Below are positions 1 through 10,107 of a stretch of DNA of 64,000 nucleotides, piece after piece (position 1 is the stretch's first letter; each line of letters begins with the position of its first letter). The translations under genes were made by a program, and so were the position numbers. The notes under the pieces were generated by a model, which saw only the letters and a list, made by a program, of their open reading frames with translations, was not told the DNA's origin and searched no databases. This DNA is from Tetmemena sp. SeJ-2015 (taxonomy: Eukaryota; Ciliophora; Spirotrichea; Sporadotrichida; Oxytrichidae): contig JAJKFJ010021023.1 of the NCBI GenBank assembly GCA_027382625.1, positions 1 through 64,000 on the forward strand, in the 5' to 3' direction.

Positions 1-468
1 CATGTGGGCCGTCTCGCTGAGATGCTTGGCCGTGGTGATGCGCTCTTCGATCGCGTGGGGGATCTTCCTCTGCGCCCCATTGATGTGCCTCCTAGACTCA
101 TAGATGAAGTCGTTGCGGCGCCACCGCTGGACGATCATGGCCACCGTGCTTGGCTTGATGCCCGTTACCTTGGCGACCTAGGTGTAGCTCATGAGTATGT
201 GCTCGTCGTGGCTTAGCGTCCCGTAGCGAAGCATGATCGCCAAGAGTTGCTGATCCAGCGAGTGGCTTTTACGGACTCTGATCTTCGGCAATACCCTCCT
301 CTCCCTTTTGTGATTATCAGCCAAGTCACTGTAGCTCTCGAGGTAGGGTATGAGGTTCTGACTCGGAATGTAGCGCTCTGGCTTCTAGACTCATGCGGAA
401 TGACAGCCAGGTCCAAGATATTCGGTGAGCGTCCTCTTGCGCTTGCGTGCGACACCTGTGGCTTCCAT
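1..468 (-). mobile_element. Tc1/IS630-like transposase, N-terminal fragment
   Basis: Read on the minus strand from an ATG at 468 and running off the left edge. The protein is basic and contains a helix-turn-helix-like stretch (YTQVAKVTGIKPSTVAMIVQ) followed by RWRRNDF, typical of the DNA-binding N-terminus of Tc1/mariner-IS630 transposases. One TAG falls in the helix-turn-helix and reads as Gln, so the element uses the host code. Codon 26 is TGA, so either translation starts further in or this copy is damaged. The block is strikingly GC-rich compared with the roughly 30-35% GC around it, and composition drops sharply just upstream of the ATG. Hypotrich germlines carry TBE transposons of this superfamily; membership of that family is inference. 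The catalytic domain is outside the window. Confidence 0.6.
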
Positions 469-475
469 TAAGTTT

Positions 476-1425
476 TAAAACTGCTAATGATTAATTTCCA
501 CACTTATGATTACCACCTCAATACGCTTATAAATGAGTTTAAAGTTTGTTGGAATAAATTTATTTTCCCCTTATGTCCTTTTCAGAATTTCCTCTAAAGT
601 ATTCTTGAAGTATTTACTCTTCATTACTAAACTCAGGTGTTTTAGGCAATGTTTCTAAGTTATTGTTTACATAAGATTATCGAACTATATCTAAATTTAG
701 AGAAATTTCTTCCTCTTATTCGTCGTTTGCTCTTTACAAGCTTTTACCTATTTACTCGTTATGAAATTAATCTGTAAAACTTTGCTCTTGAGATGAATCT
801 TCTAACTCCATATCGGGATATCTTGATTATTTTCTTCGAGTTATCCTAAACGAGTGATCTTAATTTTGTAAAGTGTCTTGAGAGGAAAGTAACGACTGAT
901 TATCCATCATTTGAGTAGAATAACTGATGTTTATATTGCATAGAGATTCATTTGATCTATAGCCCTATTTCTGAACTTAGAGTTTAGAGATGCATTTGAA
1001 AAACCAGTGTTAGATAGTCAATGCCTTTCTATTTAGGACATAGATTTAGAAATTTTTAATGCTTTTAAAATTTTTTGCAACCAAGAAAATTTTTTCATAT
1101 CCTAATGATTTTTAAAAAATTTAAGGTTCATTTTTTTTAAAATTCATTAAAAATTTTTTGAGGTTCCCTGGGAAATTTTTAAAAAAGGTGTAAATAATTT
1201 TTTTAAATTTTATATCTTGTAAATATTTAAATAGCCTGATTTTGTTTAAAAAACTTTTTTTTAAAATTTTAAGATGTAAAGATTTAATTTTTGTTTTAAA
1301 AATGGGTAGGAAAATTTTGATCCTGAGAAGGGAGAGAAAGGGGTTGAATAAATTTTTTTTCAAAAGAAAACACCCATTAGCAAAAGAAAGAGCTCAAAGA
1401 GAAGTGGAAATTCGTTCGCAATGCC
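476..1425. other. AT-rich germline spacer
   Basis: About 950 bp of very AT-rich DNA with long T and A runs, especially 1040-1350. No frame with convincing protein composition was seen on either strand. It separates the GC-rich transposase fragment from the first host gene. Confidence 0.6.
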
Positions 1426-4400
1426 ATGTCCAATATGGAACAGCTAAATAAGAAGGCAACCCCTCCCAAAATGAACCAAACTAAAATTAGAAATAATTAA
1501 GCCATCTATCAGGGGGGAAAAAATCAGTCAAAATAACCACCAAGAATTTCCCCTTACGACCCCTCAGCCCACTTAAAAAACTTGTAAATAGCTTTACTAG
1601 AAATTCCCAAAAGTTTTTAAAAAATTTTAAGCAAAAATCCGGGGTTTAGATCAAAATAATTTTTTGAAGGTTAACTCCTCTTCAAACTCCAAAAAGAAAC
1701 TCAATTTTCTCTAAATTCAATTTTAAAAATTATCTTACTTTTATATAATTAGCACCAAGAAAATATAAGACCTGGATCTAGCTAGTTCAATACTCTTGAT
1801 GACAGACTTCTGAATAAAAATTAAAATATCTCTGCTAAAATTAACCTCCCATTATAAAAGCCAAGCAATCTAAAATCCACTTTGCCACCTCAGCCCTATA
1901 CTAAGACAAGAGATAAATCAAATCCTCGAGATCTTAGCAATAATGCAAGAAATTCTGTTCGCTTCTCACGGAATGAATAGTTTATAGTAAACGGTCATCC
2001 TCTTGGTGCTCTAAACACTTTCGATGGAGACTCTTTTAGCTCAACCTTCAAAGAGAATGAATTTCTACTAAACATGCGTTCTCAAATCTAATGAATACTT
2101 TTAAGTTTAAATTCTCAAGATGGATTTGAGAAATACCTAAGAGCCTCAGGGATGATGCAACTAACCTCAAGATCAAAATGGTAATGGATGAGGATATGCC
2201 AGAGGGACTCTAGTCTTTACCTCTAGAGTCTCCAATGAACACAGAGAAGTTTTAAATTAGAAGATAGTACTTAAATCAGGAGGAGTAAGAAAATTAGTAT
2301 GCTCTAGAGAGAAAAGACCTTTAGACATAAGCTGCCCAGATGATCATAAGCTTTCAATAGAGATAGAAAGTAAAATCCTCTTTCAGACTTCTCAGGAGGA
2401 GGTGTAAAGCTCATGATTCACTGTTGAAAGTTAATCAAGAGGAAAACTAAAGAGGATTTATTTACTTGCTTTTGTTTAGGATTAGATAAGATAAAATGTT
2501 AGAACTAAAGAGGCGTTTGTGCGACTCATTAAGAATTGCCTCTTCAAGAACAAGGTAGAAGATTTCTTCGAGAGAACTCGAGAGCGACTTTTAGAAAAGG
2601 CATTTGATAAGGTAAAAGAATACTATTGGATAACTGAGGAGAGAAAACTGATGCTAGAAGATATTATAAGCAGGAGGTAAATTAAGGAGAGATTTTTAAG
2701 ATGGCGAGCAACACGCTAGTTCTTTAATATAATTGAGATGATGGTGCTTTCTTTCGAAAACTAGTTAATGTACAACCAAACAAAGAGCGTTTTCAAAAAC
2801 TGGAGATAAAAAGTTGCTCTACTGAAGAGTTAATCGACAAAATCTTAAACTCTTAAAACTGTGATCGATCATTACCTCTACTTTAAACCTGGTTTCTAGC
2901 AACTAAAGAAGAAAGCTTACTCTTAAGTTAAATAAGTCGGGTCAATTTTAAATTTTTCCTTTTATTGCAAGAATAGCTAAACTGATAGAGAACAAATCCT
3001 TAAGAGCTCAGTTTTCAGAATGGAAGAAAAGAATTGGCTAGACTTCGGAAGTTGAGCTCAAATCAATTATCTTAAAAGAAATACTGCTTAGAGGATTCTT
3101 ATATAGCTCTAAGATTTACTTCTAGAAATGGTCAAATTACACACAATAAAGAACCAAATCAGAAAATGAGCAAAGATGGAGGGCAATTATCTCTACTATT
3201 ATTCCTAACCTAAAATAAAAAAGCAAGGAACAGAAGAGACTAGCCTTTAAACAGTTTTAGAGGAATGCTTCCTAATTCTAATAAAGATCTAAACAGATAA
3301 AGTTCTGTTTGAGTATCATGCAAGGTCAGAAGAGATTCTAAATCTAAAAAGCTTTTTCACTGTGGAGGTCACTTAAGGATTCTAAAAATGTGAAACTTAG
3401 CTTCCTTCACTCTCCTCAATTCTTCGACATGCCTTCTTAAAATGAACCTCAGCAAGATCATCACAACATTTAACTATATTAAGTTATTTTTCTCATCTCT
3501 ATGATTCTAGTTCAAGTGATGACGACTCTTAAGGTTCTTATGAGATGGATCAAACCTAGTAAACTTCTTATGAGATGGGACAATTTGAGGGTAAATTTAT
3601 ACTCTCTACACAAAAGAAGTCAAGCAAATTAATTGACTCAGTGCAGAAGGAATCATCATCTGCCAAAGCAAATGTATACGATCAAGCAAGGGAAACTTTT
3701 GGAATGCGCTAAACCGACAGCCATGTAGATTAATAGTAGAAATAGCAGTAGTTTAATATGCTTGTAATTTATGAATATTTTACAGTAAAATGTGCACACA
3801 TTCGCTCATAACTCAGCGGATTAAAATCATAATGAAAGTCTAAGTTTGCAGGCAGAGGTTTCAAAATTTGAGTAGATAGGGTAAAGTCATGAAGATAAGG
3901 TGGTGACTAATTTTAATGATAACAGTTAGCAAAAGTATTTCGCCAAGTTCAACAGTCATCATAAGAACTCATAAAAGTCAAGGAATTCAGGTTAAAAATC
4001 ATCATCAAAGAAAGTCTAGAAAAATATATTTTGCATGATATTTGAATTTATGAAGTCAAAACTATAAGTGTGGATTTAAGATCGCCAAGCAAACCAGCCT
4101 AAGCAGATTTAGATTCTTAAGGAGATGATAAATTGGAGGAGGAAAGCGACTTCTTGAGACTTAACTAGATAAAGAGGATATCGTATGAGTCTGGCATCAA
4201 TCTCTATTTGGATCATCATTAAGAGGACGATAATAAAATCACTATGTTTAACTCAGAGCTAGAATTTAGAGAGAAAGAAGATTAGCTCAGAGTAGGAGGA
4301 GAAAGAGAAAATGAAAACTAATCTGTCGAGTAAGGAGCGCTGCCAAAATTGCAGCTCATAAGGCGGGGAATAAGCGAGAAGTTAGGTAAAAATGGCAAGT

Positions 4401-4426
4401 CTAATTTAAATCTACGATATCATTGA
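1426..4426 (+). CDS. Sfi1-like centrin-binding-repeat protein
   Basis: Long frame starting MSNMEQLNKKATPPK with many TAA/TAG Gln codons, ending at TGA 4424. The centre holds at least five F-x-x-W or L-x-x-W units (RFLRWRATRQF, VFKNWRQKVALL, QFSEWKKRI, YFQKWSNYTQ, AFSLWRSLKD) about 25-65 residues apart, the spacing and core of Sfi1/centrin-binding repeats found in basal-body and spindle-pole proteins. The N-terminus is basic and Ser/Asn-rich; the C-terminal third is acidic and disordered. An intron sits at 2402-2479. Frame breaks at 2079-2118, 3459-3497, 3755-3791 and 4012-4057 are repaired by removing pointer-flanked IESs; breaks near 2120-2195 and 2975 were not fully resolved. A role at ciliate basal bodies is inference from the repeat type. 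Confidence 0.6.
2079..2118. other. IES with pointer TTCTCAA
   Basis: The 7-bp direct repeat TTCTCAA stands at 2079-2085 and 2112-2118. The segment between carries an in-frame TGA. Removing 33 bp joins NMRSQ to DGFEK in the same frame. Confidence 0.65.
3459..3497. other. IES with pointer CATC
   Basis: CATC occurs at 3459-3462 and 3494-3497. Removing 35 bp changes frame exactly as needed, joining PQQDH to LYDSSSSDDDS. Confidence 0.6.
3755..3791. other. IES with pointer AAT
   Basis: AAT at 3755-3757 and 3789-3791. Removing 34 bp corrects the frame, joining QQQFN to VHTFAHNSAD. The pointer is only 3 bp, so the exact junction is less certain. Confidence 0.5.
4012..4057. other. IES with pointer AAGTC
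   Basis: AAGTC at 4012-4016 and 4053-4057. Removing 41 bp corrects the frame, joining SSSKKV to KTISVDLRSP. Confidence 0.6.
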
Positions 4427-4593
4427 GTATAATCTTCTTCTGTATTATTAAAGCTTTGATGAGTCTTATCAATAAAATTTACTGCAATTTCAGAAGACAA
4501 AGTAGAGATATAACTTTTTAGGATATTAAATAGAAAGGTAGGAAATATTAGGATAATATAATCGAAACTTAAATCCAAAACAAAACCCATAAT

Positions 4594-5892
4594 ATGTCAG
4601 ATTTAGAACAGACCCAAGCTAACTAAGTTGCAGTTGAGGCTGAAGCCTACGTTGAGGCTAATCCAGCTATTGTTAATTAATTAGGAGGCCTTATGGCAGA
4701 CATCATAAACGAGAAAGCTCATGAGGCGCAAGAAGAAGCTCAGATCTATGACGCTACCAACCACATTGAAGATATTTTTAAGATGAGGGAAGATCAGTTG
4801 AGCAAACTCAAGAGACAACCGAAGTTGTTGATGACTCACACAGCCATAACCACCATCACCATGAGAAGGATTCACACGCTCATGCACATGAAACTCATGA
4901 GCACCATCACGATCACTCATCGCAACATGAGCACACTGAGCACTCGACCTAAGCACACTCAGTTCAAAATACTGAACAGCAAGAGCAGGATGAAGAAGGT
5001 CTCAAAGGAAAGCTTCATCAGCATGTTGAGAATCTCCTGGTCAAATAGGCAACAATAAACGCACCTGATAATACTCAAGAGGATGCTGCTCATGATCACG
5101 AGGCTCATCATCATGATCACACTCATCAGCACTCAGATGATACTCATCATGATCATAGTCATTAAGTGGATACCCATGCTCATCAGGATGACGTCAACCA
5201 TGACCATCACGACCATCATCACACCCACGATCACTAAGCCCACGATCATACTCATCATGAGGCTCATACTCATGAGCAAATAGAGGAGCACGTTCACGAA
5301 GTTGTCCACAATCCTTTAGCTGCTGCAGTTGGAGTCAATTTGGCAGAAATGAATTGAAGGTGTTTTTAATAAGCAGAAAAGGTAGAGGATAATGTTGAAG
5401 AGGCCAGACAGTAAGAGGCTGTTGAACAGCACCATCACGACCATGATCACCATCACGACCATGATCACCATCACCATGAGCACAATCATGATCACAACCA
5501 TGACCATAACCACGATCACGATCATCACGCTCACGATCACCACGATCACGACCATCATGAAGATCACAAGCACCATGAAGATCACGCTGCAATTGTGGAA
5601 GAAAAGTAGCTAAACTAGGAAGATAAGATTGCTTAGCAAATCAGAGAGATCAAGCAAATCTCTCATCCTATTTACATCACTTTGATTTAATATCTCTGAG
5701 CAAACTAAGTAAGAGATGGGTGAATTCCAAGTAGAGAAGAGAGAAAACGGAGTTGACTCAACTGCTGATGATGGCAAGAAACTCAACAATCTATCTGAGA
5801 TCAACAAAGCCGCCTCTGGAAAGAAGAAGGATGTGAAGGGAAAGAAGCAAGTCAATGAGACTGGCGACACTTGCAAGTGCTCAATTTTCTGA
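4594..5892 (+). CDS. His-rich, C-terminally prenylated protein
   Basis: Starts MSDLEQTQANQVAVEAEA and ends CKCSIF before TGA at 5890. The C-terminal C-S-I-F fits a CaaX box, so farnesylation and membrane attachment are likely. The middle is made of dense His/Asp runs (such as HNHHHHEKD and HDHHDHHHTHDH), a composition expected to bind Zn, Ni or Cu. Three pointer-flanked IESs (4766-4801, 5343-5378, 5658-5697) must be removed to read from start to CaaX; only with the last one removed is the prenylation tail in frame. No folded domain was recognised. A metal-buffering role is inference. Open frames on the opposite strand at 5316-5592 are shadows of the His codons. Confidence 0.75.
4766..4801. 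other. IES with pointer TTGA
   Basis: TTGA at 4766-4769 and 4798-4801. Removing 32 bp joins ATNHI to EQTQETTEVVDD and restores the His-rich frame. Confidence 0.75.
5343..5378. other. IES with pointer GCAGAA
   Basis: GCAGAA at 5343-5348 and 5373-5378. The 30-bp insert contains an in-frame TGA; removal joins VGVNLAE to KVEDNVEEA. Confidence 0.8.
5658..5697. other. IES with pointer ATCTCT
   Basis: ATCTCT at 5658-5663 and 5692-5697. Removing 34 bp shifts frame from a TGA stop into the stretch that ends in the CaaX box (IKQIS joined to EQTKQEMGEF). Confidence 0.8.
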
Positions 5893-5925
5893 TACCCCTT
5901 CCCGCAACAAGCTAACAAGAGCTAT

Positions 5926-7421
5926 TCAACACCTAATCTATTAAGCTAAATGCCTATCTCCCTACTTAATAAGAAAATTCAAATATCTGTTTGAAGCTTC
6001 AACAAAGCTAGATATTTTTACTATGAAATATTTCAGTTTGGACTTTATCTTATTCTGACTCAATTTCCCTCTTATATGTTGAAAAGCTTTTTAGAGATTT
6101 AGCTTACCTCTCTGAATTCTTGGAATCTCTGCTTTAGCTAAACCTAAAGTCTGTTTATAAGTAGCTTCGCTCCGTCTAGTTTATAGGATGGTAAACTTAA
6201 TTAACATCCTTAATCTGAGTTGGATGCTTTGTAAGCAGCAGCACTATTCTTCATAATGCTTTTCATTTAATCCTTTAAAGCCAACGTCTAACTATAATCA
6301 GATAATTAGAATCAATTGATTGATATTACCTGAACTGGATCTTTTGAGGGAGTGAATGATTATTTGCGTTTTCTTCGTCTCTATCTAAAACATCGCTTTC
6401 AAGAGAATCATCTCTCTGGTATGAATTTCTCTTATCCAAATGTTGCCGAGGAGCTTTCATAATATTGAGGTCTATCTGCTTGCTAAGTTTATTCATGATT
6501 TTAAAGTTGGCATTAACCGATTAGGACTTTTCATTTGAGTTTGTGTCTCTGCTTGATGAATAGTAGTTATATTCATTAATTCTCTGGCCTCTTGCGAATC
6601 CTTACTCATTTATTTTTAAATTCTGATCTGCTCTGCTCTGAATGAAGAGACATTGGATGTCTGGTCTTCATTGGTTGATGAATTCTTTTAAAATTATTAT
6701 TTGCTTGAGCTGGTTGAACCTCTCCCTAGTAGATGAAATTTTGTCCTTCAAATCCCACAGTAGTTGCTTATCTATATTTAATAGCTTAGATTTTGGTTTT
6801 TAGAATCGCCTGATGAAGACACTATGAAATCTCTCCTCAATGGTGCGGTATCGCAGTGAGTGGAAAATGTATTTAGTGTCATTCCATTTAGATTATTTTT
6901 AATTAAACTGATTATAAGTAATCTATTCTTATAAATATGACAGACGAATAGTAGTTTCTGATGGATCCCTGTACACTTAAGAATGCTCATTTATTTTGAG
7001 TACTTCAGTCTGCCTTTTTATAGCTGTGAGAATTCTGTACTCTCTTTCTTTGCTTGAGATAATAAATCTTATCCTTAAATCCGTCTTGATCTAGCTTAGT
7101 ATATAATCATAATGATAAACTCTAAATTTAAGAATTATTTTGAGAGTTGCTGGCTCCAAGAGTTCTATAAGTATCACCTCCTCTGGTTTCAAGCTGAGCG
7201 GACTAATCCTTACTCGAGAAGTTGTTGCGATGGGAGTTTTGTAGAAAGAAGGAAGGTGGTCTGATATTTTACTAAGAAGGAGACCCATTCATTTTAACCA
7301 TAGTCTGCGAGAACATCTGAGTATTGCCCTCGCTATATAACTCAAAGTTTTGCATATAGTCTTGCAAGTTGCTATTCTTCTTTTATGAGGTAATTTGCTC
7401 TACAAAGCCTTAGTTACTCAT
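5926..7421 (-). CDS. Unknown protein, Gln/Ser-rich
   Basis: Minus-strand gene with ATG at 7421-7419 (MSNQGFVEQITSQKKNSNLQ) and a last TGA at 5926. Reading needs TAA/TAG as Gln throughout. It contains a polar N-terminus, a basic charged segment (EEYR- and KWNDTKYIFHSLRYRTIEE-like, around 6900-6700) and low-complexity acidic stretches. The frame changes several times (about 7110, 6680, 6500, 6280), so it carries several unresolved IESs or introns and the model is approximate. No family recognised. It converges with the His-rich gene; the two stops are only about 35 bp apart. Confidence 0.55.
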
Positions 7422-7575
7422 TTTATTTTAAATTCAAATTCAAAATTTAAATATATTTTGCTCTCTTCTAAGAGTATGTATGAATATCACAAGACTTTAT
7501 AGTAATAATCTTATCTTAAGCTTCTATCAATTCCTAAGTGTCTGTCAATACTTTTTAACTTCTCATGAAATATCC

Positions 7576-10016
7576 TCATTTGCATATTCTTCGTACTTCC
7601 ATTCTATTATTGCTGCTGTTTTAACTTTAGACTGCCACTAGTTTATTATCATCTTGCTTTCTATAATTTAATTTTGGCTGAGATTTGCTCTGTTGAAGAG
7701 CTTCAGATAAGCGTTTTGATTCTACTTCTCTGTCTAATAATTGCTGGCTAGACTATTCCTGATGGCTCAAGACTAACTCTCCTTCTTCATCCTTCTCTTC
7801 TTTCTTATTAGATGCCTGAATCAAGAAAATGATATAAATTACGCTACAAGAAATCAAGATTGATAAGTCCAAATTTTTCCTGCTGGATTTCTTAATGAAA
7901 GGTTAATGATAAATAGAGCATTGAAAAGGACAAAAATATTATAATGATCTGCTTGGGCGTGTACATATTTATAGCTTTCTAAAGATAGACCTTTAAGCTC
8001 GGGGAAAAAGCTAGAATCACCTTACTTCTAAGTCACCTTTTTAGAGGATGGCACTCCATCTGACTAGTTGTTGTAGCGGTGACTCTCAAAGACCTAGCTT
8101 TTCTAATTTAGGCTCTCTTTTAAAAGAAGAGGAGAAGGCTTTGCTTTAAGGTAGCTGAGTGGAACAGATTCATTCTTCACCAAGTTACTCACGCTAATCA
8201 GCATGCTTTACTTTTGAAGTGCAGCCAAGTTCTATGCTTTTATTAAGTTTATGGGTAGTGTAAACTACTCATTTTAAAGTTGGTTCTTGACTATCTAAGG
8301 GAGTATAACTCTCTAAGATGCGCTATTCTTCAAATTGCTCACTGGTTTTAAAATTTCCTCCTATGCTAAACTATCTTTTTTAAGTGAAATACTCAAGGAG
8401 GATAATTACTTTTTTGCAGGCTTTTATTAAAAAGAGAACTGCTAGTTAGTATCTGATGTGGGAATATTTGTCAGCTCGTCTAAATTCAATCCACTGCTCC
8501 TTCTGTTAGGGTTTTACTCTTCATAGATGTTTGATGATTGCACTGTCTAGAGCAATGCTTTCTAAGATTTCTTAGCTTTTACGTTTTTCTTTTTATAAGG
8601 GTTCGAATTCTAGTTTTTGGAAAAAGATTCTTGCTTTTGTGGTTGCTCTTCATACCTCTTCTTTTCCTATTTCTCCGATTTCATTTCCTTTTCTAATTTT
8701 CTATCCTCCATTTAATGAGTGAAGTTAGTAATGACCTCCGTATTTTGACTCAATGATGTTTGCGCTTTTGTAATGTCTCTCATCGGAGAGATGTAGCTTA
8801 AAGGTAATATAGAGCCTAACTTCTTCTCCGTCTCAGTTTTATTTTCATCTTGCTGCTGATTATTAGAAGATCTTTAGCTCTCCAAAGACACCCTCAGTTG
8901 CTTTTATTACTTCTCATAAGTCTTATGAATAAAGTGTAAGTGAAACTAATAAAAGGAATTTAAGCAGTTCTATTGCCTCCATATTGAGGAGTTGGTAACT
9001 TATCCCTGAGAGTGAAGATATCATCTGGCAATCGGATGGTACTAAGCAATAGGTCTTAATCTTTGTCCTCCTAGTTTATAAACTTTTGAGGCTTCTTAAT
9101 CTTCTCAGCATGGGGAGCTTAGTAAGTTTAACGCTCATGGAGTAGATAGTCTGCAGAGAAATACTTTTCTATTCTCTTCTTTACTGATTCTATCGTGAGG
9201 AGAGTTAAGCAAGTTGGTCTAAACTTAGAATGAACAGCAAGCATGGATTTAATCACATTTGACATATCGTTGGAGAAAACTGTAGGAATAGGTTGATACT
9301 TCCCTGTCTATATGCACTGGAACAGATTCTCCATGTCCTTGCCCCTAAATGGAGGACGGAGGGTTATCATCTCATAGAGTACACAGCCAAGTGACCAGAT
9401 GTCGCTTTTAGAATCATAAGGTTGGTCCCTCCATACTTCTGGACTCGCATAAAAGGGCGTTCCTGTTTGAGTGAAGAGCATTCCTTATTTAGCCACTTTG
9501 GATACATTCATGTCTCCCAATTTAACGACCCCATCCTTGCACAGAAAAACATTCGCACTTTTGAGATCTCTATGGAAAATTTTCAAGTCGTGTAACTTCT
9601 TCAGACCAAAAACTAGTTGGATTAAAATTTTCCAAACCTCTCCCTCATGCATATAAGTATTCGATTTGAAGTTATTGGCTATCTTCTAAGCTAGATCGCC
9701 ATTTTCAGCGAATTCAGTTACTAGACAAAGCATTCCAGTAGCTTCATCTATGAAGGCCTCTTTATATTCTATGATGTGCGGATGCTAGATAGAAGCAAGA
9801 ATTCTCACTTCATTTAGAGCGTTAATTTTTTCTTTCTCTTTGAGTTAGCCAAGTTTCACCTTTTTCATTGCATAGATCTGATCATCTCAGTGTCTCTTTA
9901 CCCTAAAGACTGTGCTATACGCTCCTTCTCCTATAATTCTAGATTATAATCTCTTGGGAAAAGAACTTTTATTTCTTACCCAACTTTTCAAGTACATGAA
10001 AATCTAAAATTGACAT
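7576..10016 (-). CDS. NEK-family protein kinase
   Basis: Minus-strand gene, ATG at 10016. After [13 protein letters not shown] an intron leads to the Gly loop [12 protein letters not shown], the VAIK-type lysine in YAMKKVKL, catalytic [19 protein letters not shown] in place of DFG-type context, activation segment [12 protein letters not shown] and [13 protein letters not shown], all NEK-like. DMN instead of DFG is unusual but occurs within this family's looser motifs. The catalytic domain is followed by about 450 residues of Ser/Gln/Lys-rich and coiled-coil sequence ending near 7576. An in-frame TGA near the start of the kinase (about 9892) and several in the tail point to small unresolved IESs. 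NEKs act in ciliary and cell-cycle control. Confidence 0.85.
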
Positions 10017-10107
10017 TATAATTTCAAAGTTATTCTTGCATTCCTTTATAATCTGCTCCGAATAAACTCAGTTGATATCTTGCTTTGTAGATTATTAATT
10101 ACCTAAA

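Noticed and set aside
4..471. Plus-strand frames and a minus-strand 80-codon frame in the GC-rich block
   Set aside because: The helix-turn-helix transposase reading on the other minus-strand frame explains the region; GC-rich DNA gives long chance frames.
1242..1451. 69-codon plus-strand frame before the first gene
   Set aside because: Composed of AT homopolymer codons. The adjacent frame starting at 1426 continues into well-supported coding sequence.
4574..4592. CCAAAACAAAACCC resembling the hypotrich telomere unit
   Set aside because: A single imperfect unit just before a start codon; no tandem repeat, so it is chance or ordinary AT-rich sequence.
5316..5592. Two long overlapping minus-strand open frames rich in Met/Val or Asp/His/Gly
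   Set aside because: They are mirror images of the CAT/CAC/GAT repeats of the His-rich gene on the plus strand and have no independent support.
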